Assembly (NCBI RefSeq): GCF_014898815.1
Contig: NW_026515438.1
Coordinates: forward strand, 310,001-374,000
Length of the DNA: 64,000 nucleotides
DNA from: Panonychus citri
Taxonomy: Eukaryota; Arthropoda; Arachnida; Trombidiformes; Tetranychidae
Direction of reading: 5' to 3'
The notes beneath the pieces were generated by a model. It was not told where the DNA came from, made no database searches, and worked only from the letters and a program-made list of their open reading frames with translations. Below, in pieces: positions 1 to 11,300 of this stretch. A program made the position numbers and the translations under genes. The first letter of the stretch is position 1; each line of letters starts with the position of its first letter.

Positions 1-2175
1 TTGTGTTGGTCAGTTTTCTGTGGTTTTTTGTTACTGATAAGATGATTATGTGATTAACTTTCATTTGATTGATGAAATGAGTAAATCAGCTTAACCAGTT
101 TTACTCAATTGTGACAATTAATTTTAATTGAGTCGAGAAAAGTTCTGTCTGGTTAATCATATTCATTTTTTTTTCTGACTCAATTTCACTTTTATCTGAT
201 TGTGAACAATTCCGTTAGATTTTCAAGGTTAATCTGTTCAAGATCTGATTCATTCCTGAAAATTTTCCCATGTTAACATGATGAATGATTAAGATAATGA
301 TGATTACCTGATAAAAGACTCTTGTTAATCTCAAGTACAAACTCTTGAGAGAGAGAGAGAGATGATTAAGTTTGTTTACCTTTTCAACGCATTTAATTGT
401 CAACAATTTAATTTAACTAACCAGTATTACTGATAATTGACAATCAATACTCTCACACATACAAGAGTTAATCATGACTGGATATTAATCATAATCCAAA
501 TGATGATCAATATCAAGAATTATACAAATATCGTCATTGAGAAATAATCAGATGAAGTTAATTATTGTTGTTTTCCATTTATTAACATTTATAATTAATC
601 TTTTAGCTCTTTTTTTAATTCGTTCATTTAAATTGATTATATGTATGTTATTCCTACGCAATTGTAATTAAGATAATAATAAGTAGAGAAAATTATAATG
701 ATGATTAACATTAATCATGATGATGATCATCATTTGATCAGAAATTAAAGTCACTTTCTATTTGATTGCAATAAGAAATCATCTCTCTCTCTCTCTCTCT
801 TGTAAACGATGATGATGATGATGAGGAAGAGGAAGATGATCAACCCACGAAACTCTCATCTTTCTCATCTCTTTTTCTTCATCTAATCATCCAAGACAGT
901 CTCTTACCTTTACATCCTCATCCTCATCTTTACCATTATCATTATCATCCTCATCATCATCATCATCATCTCTCTGTGTGTGTAAGATGATGACTGTAAA
1001 AAGGCCTGGTTATGAGTGACTGAGGCCTCACTTTTAATTTCTGATTGATTGCCATAAGAAATCATCATCACCAATTCAATGTTGTTAACTCATCTTCATC
1101 TTCATCATCTTTAGGTTAATCAATTGATTCCTTAATTTATCTTCATCCTCACCTTTTCATATTTAATTGTAAATTGTTCATCATCAACAGAATAACAATT
1201 TAAACAATGAGAAGATTAAAACTTTTCTCTCAATTCTTCTTGCTTTTCAATTGTTACTTTTCTTAAACAATTTGATTCACAATTAAACAGAAAAAAAAAC
1301 TTTAATCATTTCATTTGATTAACTTTTTTATTTCTCTCTCAATTTTGATTAATATTGTTTTCGTATCCAATGATTTTATATTTATAATATTCTTGTTACC
1401 TGTTAATTGTGGTTGTGATTAAATTGTTTCGTATTCTAAATTTGATTGTTTATTGGTTGGATTCTGATTGTTTGGAAATATTTTTCCCTGTTAATTGTTG
1501 ATTGAGATTATGGTTAATTAAATTGCTACTCTACGAGGGATTAGGGATTAAAGGGAATGGTTAATACATTAAAAGGAAATTAAAAGTTGCACCTTAAAGG
1601 TAAACAAATAAGAAGAAAACAAAAAGTTTTCATTACGATGATTAATTAATTGTGTTACTATTCAGTTTCTATTATTTTGTTTCTGTTTAATTTGATGGAA
1701 AGTTATTAACATGAATAAAGGAATACCAATTAGATTAATTATAAAGGATTAATTAAGTTTTCGTCTACAATTAGCAAGGGAACAACAGGTTAACAATAAT
1801 TATAAGAAAATGTGATGTAGCAATTAAATCATGTAGACTGACTGATTGGTGTGGGTTGACAAAAAGATAATAATCTGGATTAGATGATGGAGATTAAATC
1901 AATTTGAATCAAACAATCAATCAAATAAGCAGAAAAAAATAACAATAAAAGTATTCAAGTAATAAAATGGTGCCAATTGTTGTTATCCCTTTGGTCATCA
2001 TTTTCTTGATTGTGAAACTTGATTATCAATAAGTGATGAGGATAAATTGATTAATCAATTAACATAACGTAACAATCAATAACCGTTGACAAAGTAAAAA
2101 TAAAAAAAGTTTCTTAGATGCTGAGAGGCTGAAATAAAGGTGTGTGGTTACTGATGATGGAGGATGAAGATGATC

Positions 2176-2178
<3 letters not shown>

Positions 2179-2231
<53 letters not shown>
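2179..2231. repeat. (GA)n microsatellite, ~53 bp
   Basis: Uninterrupted GA dinucleotides, with an ATG-rich stretch (about 2262-2288) shortly downstream. Confidence 0.97.
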
Positions 2232-2234
<3 letters not shown>

Positions 2235-2617
2235 AAACATTGTAACCAAAGAGAGATAAATATGATGATGAAGATGAAGATGAGGATGATATTGACGGTG
2301 ATACCTGATGTACATCAGGTAAATCTCATCAATCAAACAACAAGATTGTTTTCCAATGTTAAGTTGAAAAAAGTTTTCTCACTTTACCTTCAAGTTCATT
2401 CAATCATTTTGTTTTTATTTATCAATTTTGATTTAAATCACAAAATCACAACATTTATTTTCATCATCACCTTTTCATCCTCATGTTAATCAGTTTTTCA
2501 ATCTTCATCACTTTATTATTTTTACAACATTCTTTCATCATCATCATCATAATCATGATCATGATCATCCTAAGCTAATATATATGAAAGATAATGATTA
2601 ATTTTTTGCTTTCTGCT

Positions 2618-2640
2618 TGTTTACTATTAAATAGTAAACA
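2618..2640. repeat. perfect hairpin with 10-bp arms
   Basis: TGTTTACTAT, a 3-nt loop, then ATAGTAAACA, an exact inverted repeat. A second perfect hairpin follows about 70 bp later at 2708-2729. Confidence 0.85.
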
Positions 2641-2707
2641 CTTTTCCAATTGATTATCACAATGTGACAATAAGGTAAAAGAAACTATTATTAGTTTACC
2701 TGAAGGT

Positions 2708-2729
2708 TTTATCACATTATTGTGATAAA
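2708..2729. repeat. perfect hairpin with 9-bp arms
   Basis: TTTATCACA, TTAT loop, TGTGATAAA. Part of a small palindrome cluster with 2618-2640. Confidence 0.85.
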
Positions 2730-2922
2730 TTGTTACTCTAATCCCCGAAAATAAGCAATAAGATTGAAATTGTAAATTATCAGGAAAGTTAATTGCAATT
2801 AAATGAAATATATTTTTATAAAAATCAAATACTTTATGTAAGGTAAAAGGTTAACTAATGAATGTTCAATTAAATTTCATTGATTATCATTAAGAAGCGC
2901 GTGTCTTGTTAAAAATAAATCT

Positions 2923-2925
<3 letters not shown>

Positions 2926-2979
<54 letters not shown>

Positions 2980-2993
2980 GATGATGATGATGG
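2926..2993. repeat. (CT)n microsatellite running into (ATG)n
   Basis: About 52 bp of CT repeat changes at 2977 into CATGATGATGATGATGG. It is a compound array of a kind seen several times in this window. Confidence 0.97.
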
Positions 2994-5334
2994 AGTCAAG
3001 AACAAGAAGGAGGATGAAAAGGATGAGAAGGGTAACCGTGATGATGAAATTGAATTCGTTGGTTTTTTTGGCCAATTATTTGGTCGGATATTGATTATCT
3101 TTCCAATCAAATCTTGACATGAAACATTTTCCTCATCATCAAGATGATGTATTTACCTTTAAGGGTTTTCAATGCAAGAGATGATCCAACATGATGATGA
3201 TGATGAAAATGATAATCACCATGATTATCATTAGACTTCAATCCAGTAAATGAATAACATTTATTTTAAATTTTCTGATGTTTTTTGGTTCATTTATTAA
3301 TCTAATCCAATTTGTAAGATGTTTTTTTATGAATATTTTGAACTCTACAAACTAACATAGATTAATCATCCTCATCATTAAAATCTTCATCTTTATCTTC
3401 ATCATTTTCTCATCTATCATCACCATATGATCATGATAATGATGAGAAAACAATCAAATCCCCTGAAGATAATGATGATGACAAAATTACATCTCCTCTT
3501 TTTATGAGAACCAAATCAATTTATCAACAATTTTCACGATTCTTTGATTTAATTGTTTGGAAAAATAGAAACTAAATTAGTTAATTGATAACCAATTTTA
3601 ACCATGAAAAAAAACAGTTCAATGTGAAACTGTTAACAAGTAACAATTAACTTTTGGTAACAACAATTAATACACACCTTTTAACCGTTTATTTAATTTT
3701 GTTTTGTTTACTTAATTGTTGTTATTAATTTACGATTAAAAAATTATGTTTATTGATATAAATCATTTAACTACATGATTAACATGATGATGACGATTAA
3801 AAAATTAAGTTAACTGTTCAATATAAATGATACCTTACGGCTTTTGGTTAATCATAATAATCAGTTGATTGTTGTTAGTTAAAAAGTTAATTGATAACCG
3901 GTTTAAATATTAGGTTTAAACTAAATTTAAACTGAAAATGATTATGATAATCAAATAGTTAATTGTGATCAAGGATCATAATCTGGTTTCCCTTGAAAAA
4001 TAATAATAACATTATTATCAACAGGTAAACAATTAATTGATTGTTAGTAAGTTGAATGATATTTGTTGACAATAACGTTGACATTTAATTTGGTTTAAAT
4101 TGTCTTAGATTAAATATTGATAATTTAAACCAAATATAATCTAATCAATCATCTAATTAAATGGACTGTTAATTATCAATTATAATTTAATGTTAATACA
4201 TGATAACAATTAAGGTGATAATAAATTGGTCTGGATTAGTTGATTAACATTGAGAGATTTACAGTTAATCATCATCATCATCACCATTAAGTTTAAATGA
4301 AAAGCCAGACAAGGTTGATGATAATTATCATCATGATTATGATGATGATGATTAAGAAAACCCTTAAATCAAAACAATGAGAAGTGTCAACAATTAAGGT
4401 GAAAATTGGAAATGTCATTTGACAACAGACAAAAAGTTAATGATAATTGTAATCGGTTGATTGAATTTTAAACAATATCATATACTCACAATAATATTAA
4501 CACATTAGAAAAATAAATTGATCATATTAACAGCAAACAAACAGCAACAACAATCAACAAATTGAGTTAATAAAAGCTAACGTTAGTAACGTCATCATAA
4601 TAATAATATGATCAACCGGAAGTTGGATACAGTAGATGAGGATAATGATGATGATGATGATGCTCATTGAGGTAAGAAAAGCCTAAGGGTGGTTGGTAAT
4701 GAAGATGAAGATGATCTTGATTATATATATAAAAGGTGAAGGTGTCAGCTAATTGTTGATCAGGGAGGTGGTAAATTGTTACCCTTGGTTAATCCTTGAT
4801 TGACCCTATTAAACTGTTGATTTAGTTTCTGATCATCACAAAGAAATTGATATATTAACGATAATCAATGATGAAATTGAAGCCAATGGTCTTAATGAAT
4901 TTAAAGGTTTGCTATCATTTTCTTGTTCATTGCATGATGGTGATGATCATCACTATCATCATCATGATTCAATGATATAAGAAATGAGATTATCTCTCTC
5001 ATCTTCATCTTCTTTCATCATCAAATTGAACATTTTTTTCACGCCTTCCAATTTGGGGTAAATATTTTTTGTTATTATTTAGAGTTCGTGGTTAAATTAA
5101 CAATTTAATGGACTTTGGTGTTGACCGTTTCTTTTATCATTTTAAATTAACCAAATGGGTGTTTTTTTAATTCATCTTCATCTTATTGTTATCACTTTCA
5201 AAGATTATCATCTCAGCTTAAATCATCTTAATCTTAATCTTTATCCTCCTTCCAATCATGACTTTATCTTGTTAATTGTTGAGCCATTAAAACAAAACAC
5301 TAAAAACTTTTAATTCAATCAGAATTGTTTTCAA

Positions 5335-5362
5335 CTCTCTCTCTCTCTCTCTCTCTCTCTCT
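5335..5362. repeat. (CT)n microsatellite
   Basis: Uninterrupted CT dinucleotide run of about 28 bp. Confidence 0.95.
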
Positions 5363-6539
5363 TCATGTGTTTTTTTAATCCGGTTGCTTGATTGTTATCA
5401 AATTAATGACAATTAAAGGCAATTACATATGTAAATTTGATTAACATCATAAACATAAATGTTAAATCAAGATAATCATCCAATTAACAGATTATGATTA
5501 ACAATTTGTACTTTACAATCAAAAACAGTATTAAGATAAGAATAGGAAAAAGTTGATTATATGTTATTATTTAATTCCTTGATTGTTATAAATTAATTGA
5601 AGTAAGATAATCACTACTGATAATTAATATCTTAATTCATGATCAACAAGGATTAAAGTTATAAAATCACAATTAAAATCAATGATAAATTGAAATAAAT
5701 CAACTGATATGATCAAACTTTTTTTTCTTTCAAGAATAGAAAAGTAAAAATAATGATAACAATAAAGGGAAATCAATTAATCTTGATTACAATTTAAACT
5801 AACTAATTAATTGAATCAATTCTATTGATTAGTATTAATTGAACAATTTAAATCCCAAATCAGAAACCTTTGGATGAACTCAATGAACTGAGAAACAAAA
5901 GGAAAGAACAAAAAAATTATCAAGTTACCTTGATTATCTTGATGATGATGATGAAGATGAAGATGAAGATGCTGATAATGATGAGGATGATAATGGTCAT
6001 CATTTTATTATTATTATCGCTTTGAGCTCGTATCAGAAAAGGCTTGGCCATTGGAATCAACCTCAAGAAATGAAAATATCTTTCAACAATCAGGAAATCA
6101 TCTGATAATAATAATAACAAATTACACGATTATCTTCCTCATCCTTTTCTCATCCTAATCATCATCATCATCATCATGTTATTGTCTATATATTATATTA
6201 CAAATATCATCTAATAACAATTGAACAAGTGAAGATGATGAAGATGAGTAGTTAAAATTTTTCTTCCATACTAATTGTTTGGATGAAATTATTAAATTGG
6301 TTATCATATTTTTCCTGTTGTTGTTTTTTTTTACTTCTCTTGGTTATTTCATCCTTTTTTTCATTCAATATTAACATGATGATGAGTTTTATTTTCTTCA
6401 TGATAATCAACTGATTAGTGGTAGTAGATTTGTATCTAATGAATGAAACAGCATGAAGTCAAGATATTAAATCCAATGGTGAAAGGTAAGTAATTAAGAC
6501 TCATCATCACTTCCTCATCATGTAAATCAGCTGATGATG

Positions 6540-6543
<4 letters not shown>

Positions 6544-6609
<66 letters not shown>
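6544..6609. repeat. (CT)n microsatellite, longest in window
   Basis: About 66 bp of pure CT dinucleotide, preceded by GATGATGAAAAT. It is probably length-variable between individuals. Confidence 0.97.
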
Positions 6610-6612
<3 letters not shown>

Positions 6613-8933
6613 AAAGTCTCAACTTTTTCACCCAAAAATAAATAATTAAGATGATTTACTTTTGAAAGCAACTCTCATTTACCTTTTTTTTCAACTCATC
6701 TATTCAAGTCACAATTAACTTAAATTGATTAACTTTAATTCTGAATATGGTTTAACATAATAATTGATAATAATCAGCCAACAAACTGATCTTAAATGCT
6801 TAAACAAACTGGAAGACTATCATTCGGATGATAAACTATTAATTTAAATTGGATTCATCTTCTCAGATGACCCATTAGTATTGCTCATTTAATTATTTCC
6901 ATTTCCGTCAATCAATAGCACTTAAAAAAAATTATCACCATCACCATCATCAGTAGTTATTAGTTATATTATTAATAATATAATTTGTAATAATAATAAA
7001 AATCTCATCTTCCTTTTCATCCTGAACATCATCATCCATCCTCTATGGATCAAAATACATGTAACAATAATCACTACGATTATCATCATTATCATCATAA
7101 TAATCATAAGTATCATGATGATAATCATGATTATATTAAAAAGAAAACAGTTTCAAGTTTAAATATATCTTTTTATCATTTCGTTTTAAACTGAAAACTG
7201 ATAATCATGTTTGGATATTAAAAAAAAATGTTCATCATCATGATGATCATAATAATCAGTGATCAATGGTTAATCATTATTCAATCATTATGAGGAAGAA
7301 AAAATTAAAGCTTCAAATAATAACAATAATAATGTAATATAATTATAATCAACTAAACGGTTAATAACAATTTAGAGTATGAAAATTTATATAAACTAAT
7401 CCATATACGGATAACGGTACTTTTTTTCATGTGTTGTTTGTTTATTATTCAAGCTTCCTCCGCTTCATGTTGTTCATCATCATCATCATCATCATCCTCA
7501 TCATCGTCAGTATCATCATCATTATCAACATACACACACATATACACAAAGTCCAGACAATCAACAACAATTTATTAATCACACACCTTAATCTCCTTTT
7601 GATTATCATCTTTTTATTTTTATGAGTAAACAAAATATTAGATAACAACAGAAAGATGATATTTGAGACAATTTAATCCCATTGTAGTAGGTTGATTGTT
7701 GATTGTTTATCTTAATTCATTCATGATTTGATGATGATGATGATGATGATACAACCAGTAAAGGTTTAATCAAACTTGAATCAGTAAATACATTATAAGG
7801 TTAAGGTTTCTCATTGTGACTCTTTAAAAGTTAATTGTTGTTGTTGCCAAGTTTTAATGTCATCACCATTATGTTAATCAACTTGATTAAGATTAAGATG
7901 ATTGTAATTAAGGTGGAGGAGTTTTTTTTATTTCTGCCTCATTATTTGTAATTAAATTATTTAATTGATTAATCTACTAATTGAGGTAAACGTGTTATTA
8001 CATTTTCAATTTAATTGTAAATTATTTTTTCACTCTAATTGTAACATTGTTAAATTATTGCCTTTTTCCAATGGTTGGTTGGTTGATTGATTGATTTATT
8101 AACTATAATTACTGTTATTGATTACAATTGTTATATTTACTATTATTATATGTGTGTATTTATATATATATGTGTGTGTATACTTGTAGGCCTTTTATCA
8201 AGGATGTAAATTGAAAAAATTAACTCATTAATACACTAATTGTGAGAAACAATGAAGTTAATTTGTAAATTATGGTTTGATGATTAACTTTGATCAATTG
8301 ATTAGTTTCGGGAAGGAAGAAGCTGTTAAAAGATTGATTATCATTATTGATTGTTAATCATCTTCCAAGTTAATTAGTTTACCTTATTAAGAGAGAAATC
8401 TTAATCAAATTAGTAAACCATAGTATTATAAACTAAGTGTAGTTTAAACAACAATTAGCTAATTGTAAACAAGTGGATTATGAAAAGATGAGATAAACAA
8501 ATTGTCAATTGTTGTTGTGATATTTGGGAATAATATTTAATTGTTTACAATCAATTTAAGTTTATAATAAATTGTTAAACACGGAACAAGGAAGAGGACA
8601 CAGAGATGTTTAATTATAATTAGCTTACTATTGATTAACAAATTAGATTGTCATGAGAAATCAAATGATTATGAAGAAAAAGTTAATTGAAATTGAAAGT
8701 AGTTTGCTTGATAATATTAACTATCAACAGGTTACCTGTCAACAAGTTGTTGATGACACTTCCAGATGACCAAGAGATGACCTTAATTTACAATTTTCCA
8801 GTTAATTAAGTGTTAATGATAATAATAAACTATTAATCTTAATTTAGAGTTGATTTAGAGTTGAAATTAAATCAACATGGAAAGCGGATCGATGTTTATA
8901 TTCAAATATACTGACCATTGGGCAGGGCTACCA

Positions 8934-8948
8934 AATAAATATAAATAT
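8934..8948 (+). promoter_or_regulatory. TATA-type core promoter of the secreted-protein gene
   Basis: An AAATAAATATAAATA stretch lies about 260 bp before the first intron donor of the downstream gene, in a patch slightly richer in G and C than the surroundings (GGGCAGGGCT just upstream, CGGTCC just downstream). A start site near 8970-8980 would fit. This is inference from position and sequence only. Confidence 0.45.
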
Positions 8949-9315
8949 CGGTCCAATTGACTGATTGCTTATCATTTCAATATCTAAATTGTTCAATCAA
9001 ACATCATAATCATAATCGTAATCTTAATAATCATCATCATCATTTTCGCAATAACAATTAATACCTCAAAGTGAAAGTGAAAGGAAAATATTTCATTCAT
9101 TGAAATTCAGTTATTCAGTTTAATCACTTGTTTATCTTGTGTGTTTATCAACAAAATTAAAAAAATACTCAGGTAGTTATAAGGATAATCAAGGATAATT
9201 AAGATTACCAAGTAAGTGTGATTAAAATTAATTGTTTACACGAGATTAATAGAAGATGATTTAACACTTAAAAGTTTTTCTATTCTTATTGTTTACATTG
9301 TTTATCAATAGAAAG

Positions 9316-10128
9316 ATGCAAAGTAAACTTGTTTTCATGTTCTTATCGTTAATTGTGATCATTTTGGTTAATTGTTCACCGACCTCATCGACAATGTCAC
9401 GTCGTAAGATGATGAAATTGAAGAAATTAGCGGCATTGGCGTTGATTCTGAAATCGCAGAAAAAGAAACTGTATGCGATTCCAATTCCAATTCCACTTCC
9501 AATTCCGTGAGTATACAGAAAAAGCGATAATTAAGTTGATCACTATCGGTGTTAAATGAACCAATGTAACAATTATCATCTCTCTCTCTCTCTCTCTCTA
9601 TCTCTCTTCCTCACTTAATTGTTAACAGAATATATAAAAACAAGATGATGGGTCAAGCTGAATTTGTCCAAGAGCAACAATCAAATTTGGTGACTAATCA
9701 TCAACATCAACCCACTCCAATGGCCCACTCGCAGGGTCAGATGATTATGGTTGATCAAAATCAACCTTTAATTGCAACATCACCAGTACACCATCAAATT
9801 CCGGTTCCGGTTCAAATGGCACTTCAACAATCATCACAGAATCATCATCATCATCATCATCAGCATCTTCTTCCTTCTCATCCTTCAACGATTCCGATAC
9901 CTGTTGAATATCACCAAGAATCAACACCAACAGGAGTTTGGTAAGTTCAATATAAATTGTATATGAAAAAAAAAGGTAACAAACAAAAAGATTATCTTCC
10001 TTATCATCTCTTGCTTGGATGATGATGCTCATGTTACTGTCAGGTTTACTCATCATCAGAATGAAAAAAAAATCGTATCTTCAGTAAACACAGCTGATTG
10101 CACATGTTATTGTGTATTCACAATATAA
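9316..10128 (+). CDS. small secreted Pro/His/Gln-rich protein, unknown function
   Basis: Unrecognised gene. A 5'-UTR exon probably ends at 9211 (donor GTAAGT) and an acceptor at 9310-9311 (CAATAG) precedes the ATG at 9316. Exon 1 (9316-9506) begins with a signal peptide, MQSKLVFMFLSLIVIILVNC, then a basic stretch (SRRKMMKLKKLAAL) and a PIPIPLPIP repeat. A GTGAGT donor at 9507 joins in frame (phase 2) to exon 2 at 9629 after TTAACAG. Exon 2 holds Q-rich, HHHHHH and PVPV segments; hexahistidine could bind metal. At 9940 the reading either stops at TAA (9942-9944) or uses the overlapping GTAAGT donor at 9941. An acceptor at 10041-10043 would then add a 28-residue tail with three close cysteines, ending at 10128. 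The two-exon core is well supported; the third exon is tentative. The composition resembles arthropod cuticle or secretory-gland proteins, but I cannot name a family. Confidence 0.6.
9579..9607. repeat. (CT)n tract in intron of the secreted-protein gene
   Basis: A CT dinucleotide run with one interruption. It lies upstream of the exon 2 acceptor and supplies part of its pyrimidine tract. Confidence 0.9.
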
Positions 10129-11300
10129 TCAATGTTGCACTCTACTAACATAAAAATACAATTCTCAAGCTAATCTACTATTATTAAACATCAACAGTTA
10201 AATTTACTTGATTATTATCATGACAATTTAACAATAATCAACATTTCAATTAATCCATTCATCATTTTATACACATGAAAAGTTGATTATGTTTGCATTT
10301 CTTATGAATGACAACAAACAAATGACATTAATCTGCTTCTCTCTCTCTCTCTCATCTTCATCTAGCCATCAATAGGAATTGATCATCAATTGAAATTTAA
10401 TTGTGCCAAACATTAATTTCTAATGATTAACAATCATTAGAATGAGTCTTGAATGATTGATTCAGTTGAATTATAATCAAATAATAGGTGAAATTTGCTA
10501 CTGTTCAAAATTGATACTGATAAACATTTGCTTGGGTGTCGCAGTCAAATGGGTGTTGGCTTTTCAATCATCTCATCATCATCATTGTCTCATCTTTATC
10601 ATCAATCAAAACAAATTACAATAGTTCACGTAATTGACTCTCTCTCTCATCATATTCATCTTTAATTGTCCATTCATCATTTAGCTTCTTTTAATAAATT
10701 GTCTCAATTAAAACACTTTCATCATGTAAACTGAATTAATTGTTGATCGAAACTTAATAAACTTTCAATTCTAAAGAATCAATTGACTTTACTGGTTCGC
10801 GATTGTTAATCATTAGAAAAACTTAAATTGTTTATCATTTAAATCAATAACATTCAACCTTCGGTTGAGCTTAAAAATCATTTAACCGAATTAAACCAGT
10901 TTTTCTGGTTATCATCAAACATCATCATTTGGGAGTCAAACTGAGTAAGAGAGAAGATGATTAGTTAAATTAGTCGCTTGTTGATTAACTTTGTTGGTCA
11001 AATGTGATCAACATGCTATCGAAAAGAGCAATTAACTCAATTTAGATTCTTAAAGTTGTGTTGACTTTCATGGCAATTTACTAGATATTAAGTGAACAAG
11101 ACGTTGGGTTTTAATTAAGAAACAATATAATTAGAGTAAAGTGAATATTTTGTTTTGGTGAACATGTTATGCTTTTTGTTTTTGGGAAGATGTGATTTGA
11201 AAACATCTAAAATGGCACCAATTGTATCAATTCTCAATCACAAGTCAATATTTAATATTTTAAGTCGTATTTTTTAAAAATAAATGTAAAATAAGATACA
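10129..11300. other. intergenic, no gene seen
   Basis: AT-rich spacer with short CT tracts (about 10340, 10640). No supported coding exon. It holds the 3' flank of the secreted-protein gene and runs up to the diverged 3' flank of the minus-strand fax copy. Confidence 0.5.

Larger units (their letters stand above)
1..8930. other. gene-free AT-rich intergenic region with microsatellites
   Basis: No open frame here has both non-repetitive protein-like content and convincing splice sites. The short frames are translations of (CT)n, (GA)n, (ATG)n and (CAT)n tracts. What can be seen is four long dinucleotide arrays (listed separately), many ATG/CAT runs, a (TG/TA) tract near 8150-8190, and two perfect hairpins at 2618-2640 and 2708-2729. 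Words such as TTAATTGTT and TTGATTGTT recur throughout. A distant 5' exon or enhancers cannot be excluded. Confidence 0.6.
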
